Of a DNA stretch of 64,000 bases, positions 61,580 to 64,000 are shown one piece after another. The notes under the pieces were generated by a model. The model was not told the origin of the DNA. It saw nothing but the letters and a program-made list of their open reading frames with translations, and searched no databases. The stretch's first letter is position 1, and each line of letters opens with the position of its first letter. A program made the translations under genes and the position numbers. This stretch comes from Sipunculus nudus (Eukaryota > Annelida > Sipuncula > Golfingiida > Sipunculidae), in assembly GCA_026874595.1 (NCBI GenBank), contig CM049306.1, positions 48,672,019-48,736,018 on the forward strand, read 5' to 3'.

Positions 61580-62056
61580 TTAAACGGGGCCAAATTACCT
61601 ATAAGGCATGTTGAGTTAACACGAATAATAGCTTCTTCCCTTTAAAATAATTATGTACCTGTCAAAATATAGCCCTGAAACCGTTTGCTTTCTCCTGTAA
61701 ACAAATGTTAAAACAGTGAACCGGGCGCGATGGAGGTGTCAACATAAACACAGCGCGTGGGTCCGTTTGCATCACTGAGCCAAAACACGTACGTGTCAAT
61801 CAGGAGATGTCCGGTCTGACTTGGCCCAAAAAATTGTAATACATGTTTCTAATGGCTGAAACACAGCGTGTTGCCCCTCTTATTCGGACCCCCGGTCACG
61901 CGGCCTTGTTATGGTGAAAAGACTTTGTTTACTAACACGCAGAGCTATAACATGGTGTTAAACAGCCGTATGCGAGGAAATGAGACCGTGTGCTGGGATG
62001 GTTTTGCTGGGAAACATTTGTATAAAGCAAAACTGATCTGATAGTGTGAAAGAACG
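61580..62056. mobile_element. MITE family B, copy 2 (right end lost)
   Basis: Starts TTAAACGGGGCCAAATTACC and is collinear with 58870-59375 up to AAAGCAAAACTGATCTGATAGTGTG. The right terminal repeat present in copy 1 is absent, so this copy is truncated or decayed at that side. Confidence 0.8.
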
Positions 62057-64000
62057 AACTGAATATAGTATAACATATCACTGGAAGAACACAGTGATGT
62101 ATAGCTTTACTTAAATTAGAATACAATGATATTATTAATATAAAAAAATATTTATATATGGATACTGTGACTACTGATTCTCTTCTTGGCCTCCATTTCA
62201 GGACCAAGCGTTATATAATTTTTAATATCCAATTTCTACATAAATAAATAGATATACAGTTTTGGCATCATATAAACAAAACGGAAAGTGTTTATACATT
62301 ATCCAGAATCTACACAAATTAAACCAGATTCGTATTTTATGCGTCAATAACTAAAAAGATAAATCACAAATATAGCAATTCCGTATAAAATTTATTAATC
62401 AAACGAGATTAATTTTTAAACAATAATCAGAAAATATTTCTACCATATATCTATACATAGCGTATGTCAAACAGAAAAGCAAAGCTCCTTAATCAATTGA
62501 CATTCTATCTTAACGAAGGGAATTAATTAATCAAAAGTTTTTTCTTCTTGTTTGTTTTTGACGCAAAATTAAACATTGTTACATTACTTATTTACTGTCA
62601 AGCTTGGGGCTTAGGACCAGGTGGTATACAGACGGAGCCAGCCGACCTTCCAGACATATGCAACAAGTCATCCCTGTACGCTAAATCGCGTGATAACGAA
62701 GCGATTTCTGTTTCGCAGTGGCCCGATAGAGGTTGGAATGTCCATGTTAAATCTGCATGGGTCTGTGTGTGTGTTTTTTTTTCGCAAGATTCAATTTCAG
62801 TTAATTGAGAGGAACTGCAGCAATAAGGATGATCACGTTGACATTTACACCTGCAAGGCCGTATGTAATTACATTTACCACGTATATGTGTTCAGTAAAA
62901 CTAATTCAATGCCCAGTAAAAAGGTCATTTAACCAGACACGTCTGTGCTAGCTCATGCTAACAGCCTGTCTAGTAAAAGGATAAATCCCTGATATTTGCA
63001 TATATTGGTACGTGCCAAGGTTGTTGAAAGGATAAACGATTCCTTTTCATTTGCACATCAGAATTCCACGCTTTAAGTCAACGACGTTTACTGTTGCTAC
63101 GGTAGTGCAATACAATGACCATTATAGCGGCTCCTGGAAAGACCTAAGTTCAGCTAGACGGTGACATGTGGGGCGTCAAGTTTATCTGACCAATTGTATG
63201 TTGGACAGTTATTACGAGTTTGCGGTACTTATTTCATTATTTTTTTTGGCACTTGGCCCGTCTAGGTTACAATCATTAATACGATCAGTCATTTTTAGTC
63301 TATTTAAACACTGTTGCTAAATTACGTATACAACAGTACATCCATAATTTCGCCATGCGACATGTCTTCCGGGTTTTAGTGTTTGCGCAAAAGGCAGCCC
63401 CCAGATCAATTTCGAAAAATTGGGAGAACTTAACATAAATAAAGGCGCCGGGATGGGAAATTTAATCCAAGGAGATGGGGAGAAAATAACTGCCAAGAAA
63501 ACATCGTGGCGGGGGATCGCTATCGGCAAAGATGAGAGCACAATAACGCTTTTTTTTAACCACGCAAAAGTCCCAAATAATAGAAGGATACTGTCCGGTC
63601 TGTGTACAGCCGCCTCAAACTAAGGATTCTTTCTGTCAGCTGATTTTAACACTATCTGCGAAAAGAAATGCAAAGGAAGAAAATGAAAAGTTGATGTTCT
63701 ACCGGTCGGTATATGCCCGCACACCTACAAATACATCGATAATCCGTCCATTTGGGTTACTTCTGGTTTCTTCGCTTGGATTTCAATCGCCGTCATAAAT
63801 GAAGAAGAGAGGAGAAGAAGAAGGGGAAAAAACAGCCGATGTTCCACCATCAGATCTACCGATATTTCAGACTGTGTAAAAATAGGAAAGAAAATCCTTG
63901 ACAATGTCTGCTTTTTATCGGCGGGCACCCTCAAATCTACCGTTCCTACTTGTTTATCTAAATTATCTGACGGCAAAAAATCGGAACGAAAAATCAGTGG
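62057..64000. other. Unassigned stretch to the window end
   Basis: ORFs of 60-103 codons overlap in different frames (62548-62932, 63317-63623) without a recognised domain or splice structure. Sequence is less AT-rich after about 63.3 kb. Confidence 0.4.

Overview
The window looks like intergenic or intronic DNA from an animal nuclear genome, not bacterial or viral DNA. It is AT-rich and has long (TA)n arrays, poly-A/T and poly-G runs, many dispersed repeats and no long open reading frame; the longest, 144 codons, lies in repeat-like sequence. Several repeat types point to a mollusc, most likely a bivalve: tRNA-derived SINEs with a 'GGTTTCCTCCACC'-like body, a ~145-bp tandem array ending in a GACGGA microsatellite (the plan of 'pearl'/Helentron-like elements of bivalves), and GACGCACGACGG-type decay followed by an 'AAGCTCACAGGTTCGCT' motif. 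This is inference from repeat style; no diagnostic gene is present.

Layout. 0-9 kb: unassigned AT-rich DNA with a GA/GACA microsatellite, a (TA)n array, small palindromes and one old MITE. 9.8-20.8 kb: MITE copies at 9.8 and 18.1 kb, a ~66-bp degenerate tandem array (10.7-11.1 kb), the ~145-bp array with its GACGGA tail (12.6-13.8 kb), a ~60-bp array (15.6-15.95 kb), nested palindromes (19.2-19.75 kb) and two reverse-strand SINEs. 25-35 kb: two opposed copies of an LTR-like element with TGTTAC...GTAACA ends (26.2-27.0 kb and 34.2-35.1 kb), and a hAT-like non-autonomous transposon with an imperfect 8-bp target duplication (31.6-32.4 kb). 36-44 kb: two MITEs side by side, tRNA-like sequences, elements ending in CAGGGGCGGATCCAGG, and the only stretch I would examine for real exons (37.5-39.85 kb). 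49-62 kb: a third MITE copy, a motif-rich repeat at 53.5-53.9 kb, a well-preserved tRNA-derived SINE at 56.3 kb, two copies of a second MITE family, and a CpG/CCAAT-rich promoter-like stretch near 61 kb.

No complete gene could be established. Coding candidates are a terminal-exon-like ORF ending in an ITIM-like motif (37.6 kb), a 36-codon first-exon candidate with a consensus splice donor on the minus strand (39.4 kb), the overlapping CpG-rich ORF upstream of it, and a short ORF with a good start context at 56.75 kb. All are tentative. There is no sign of a CRISPR array, operon, rRNA or convincing functional tRNA. The most informative content is the set of mobile-element relationships that can be read by internal comparison.
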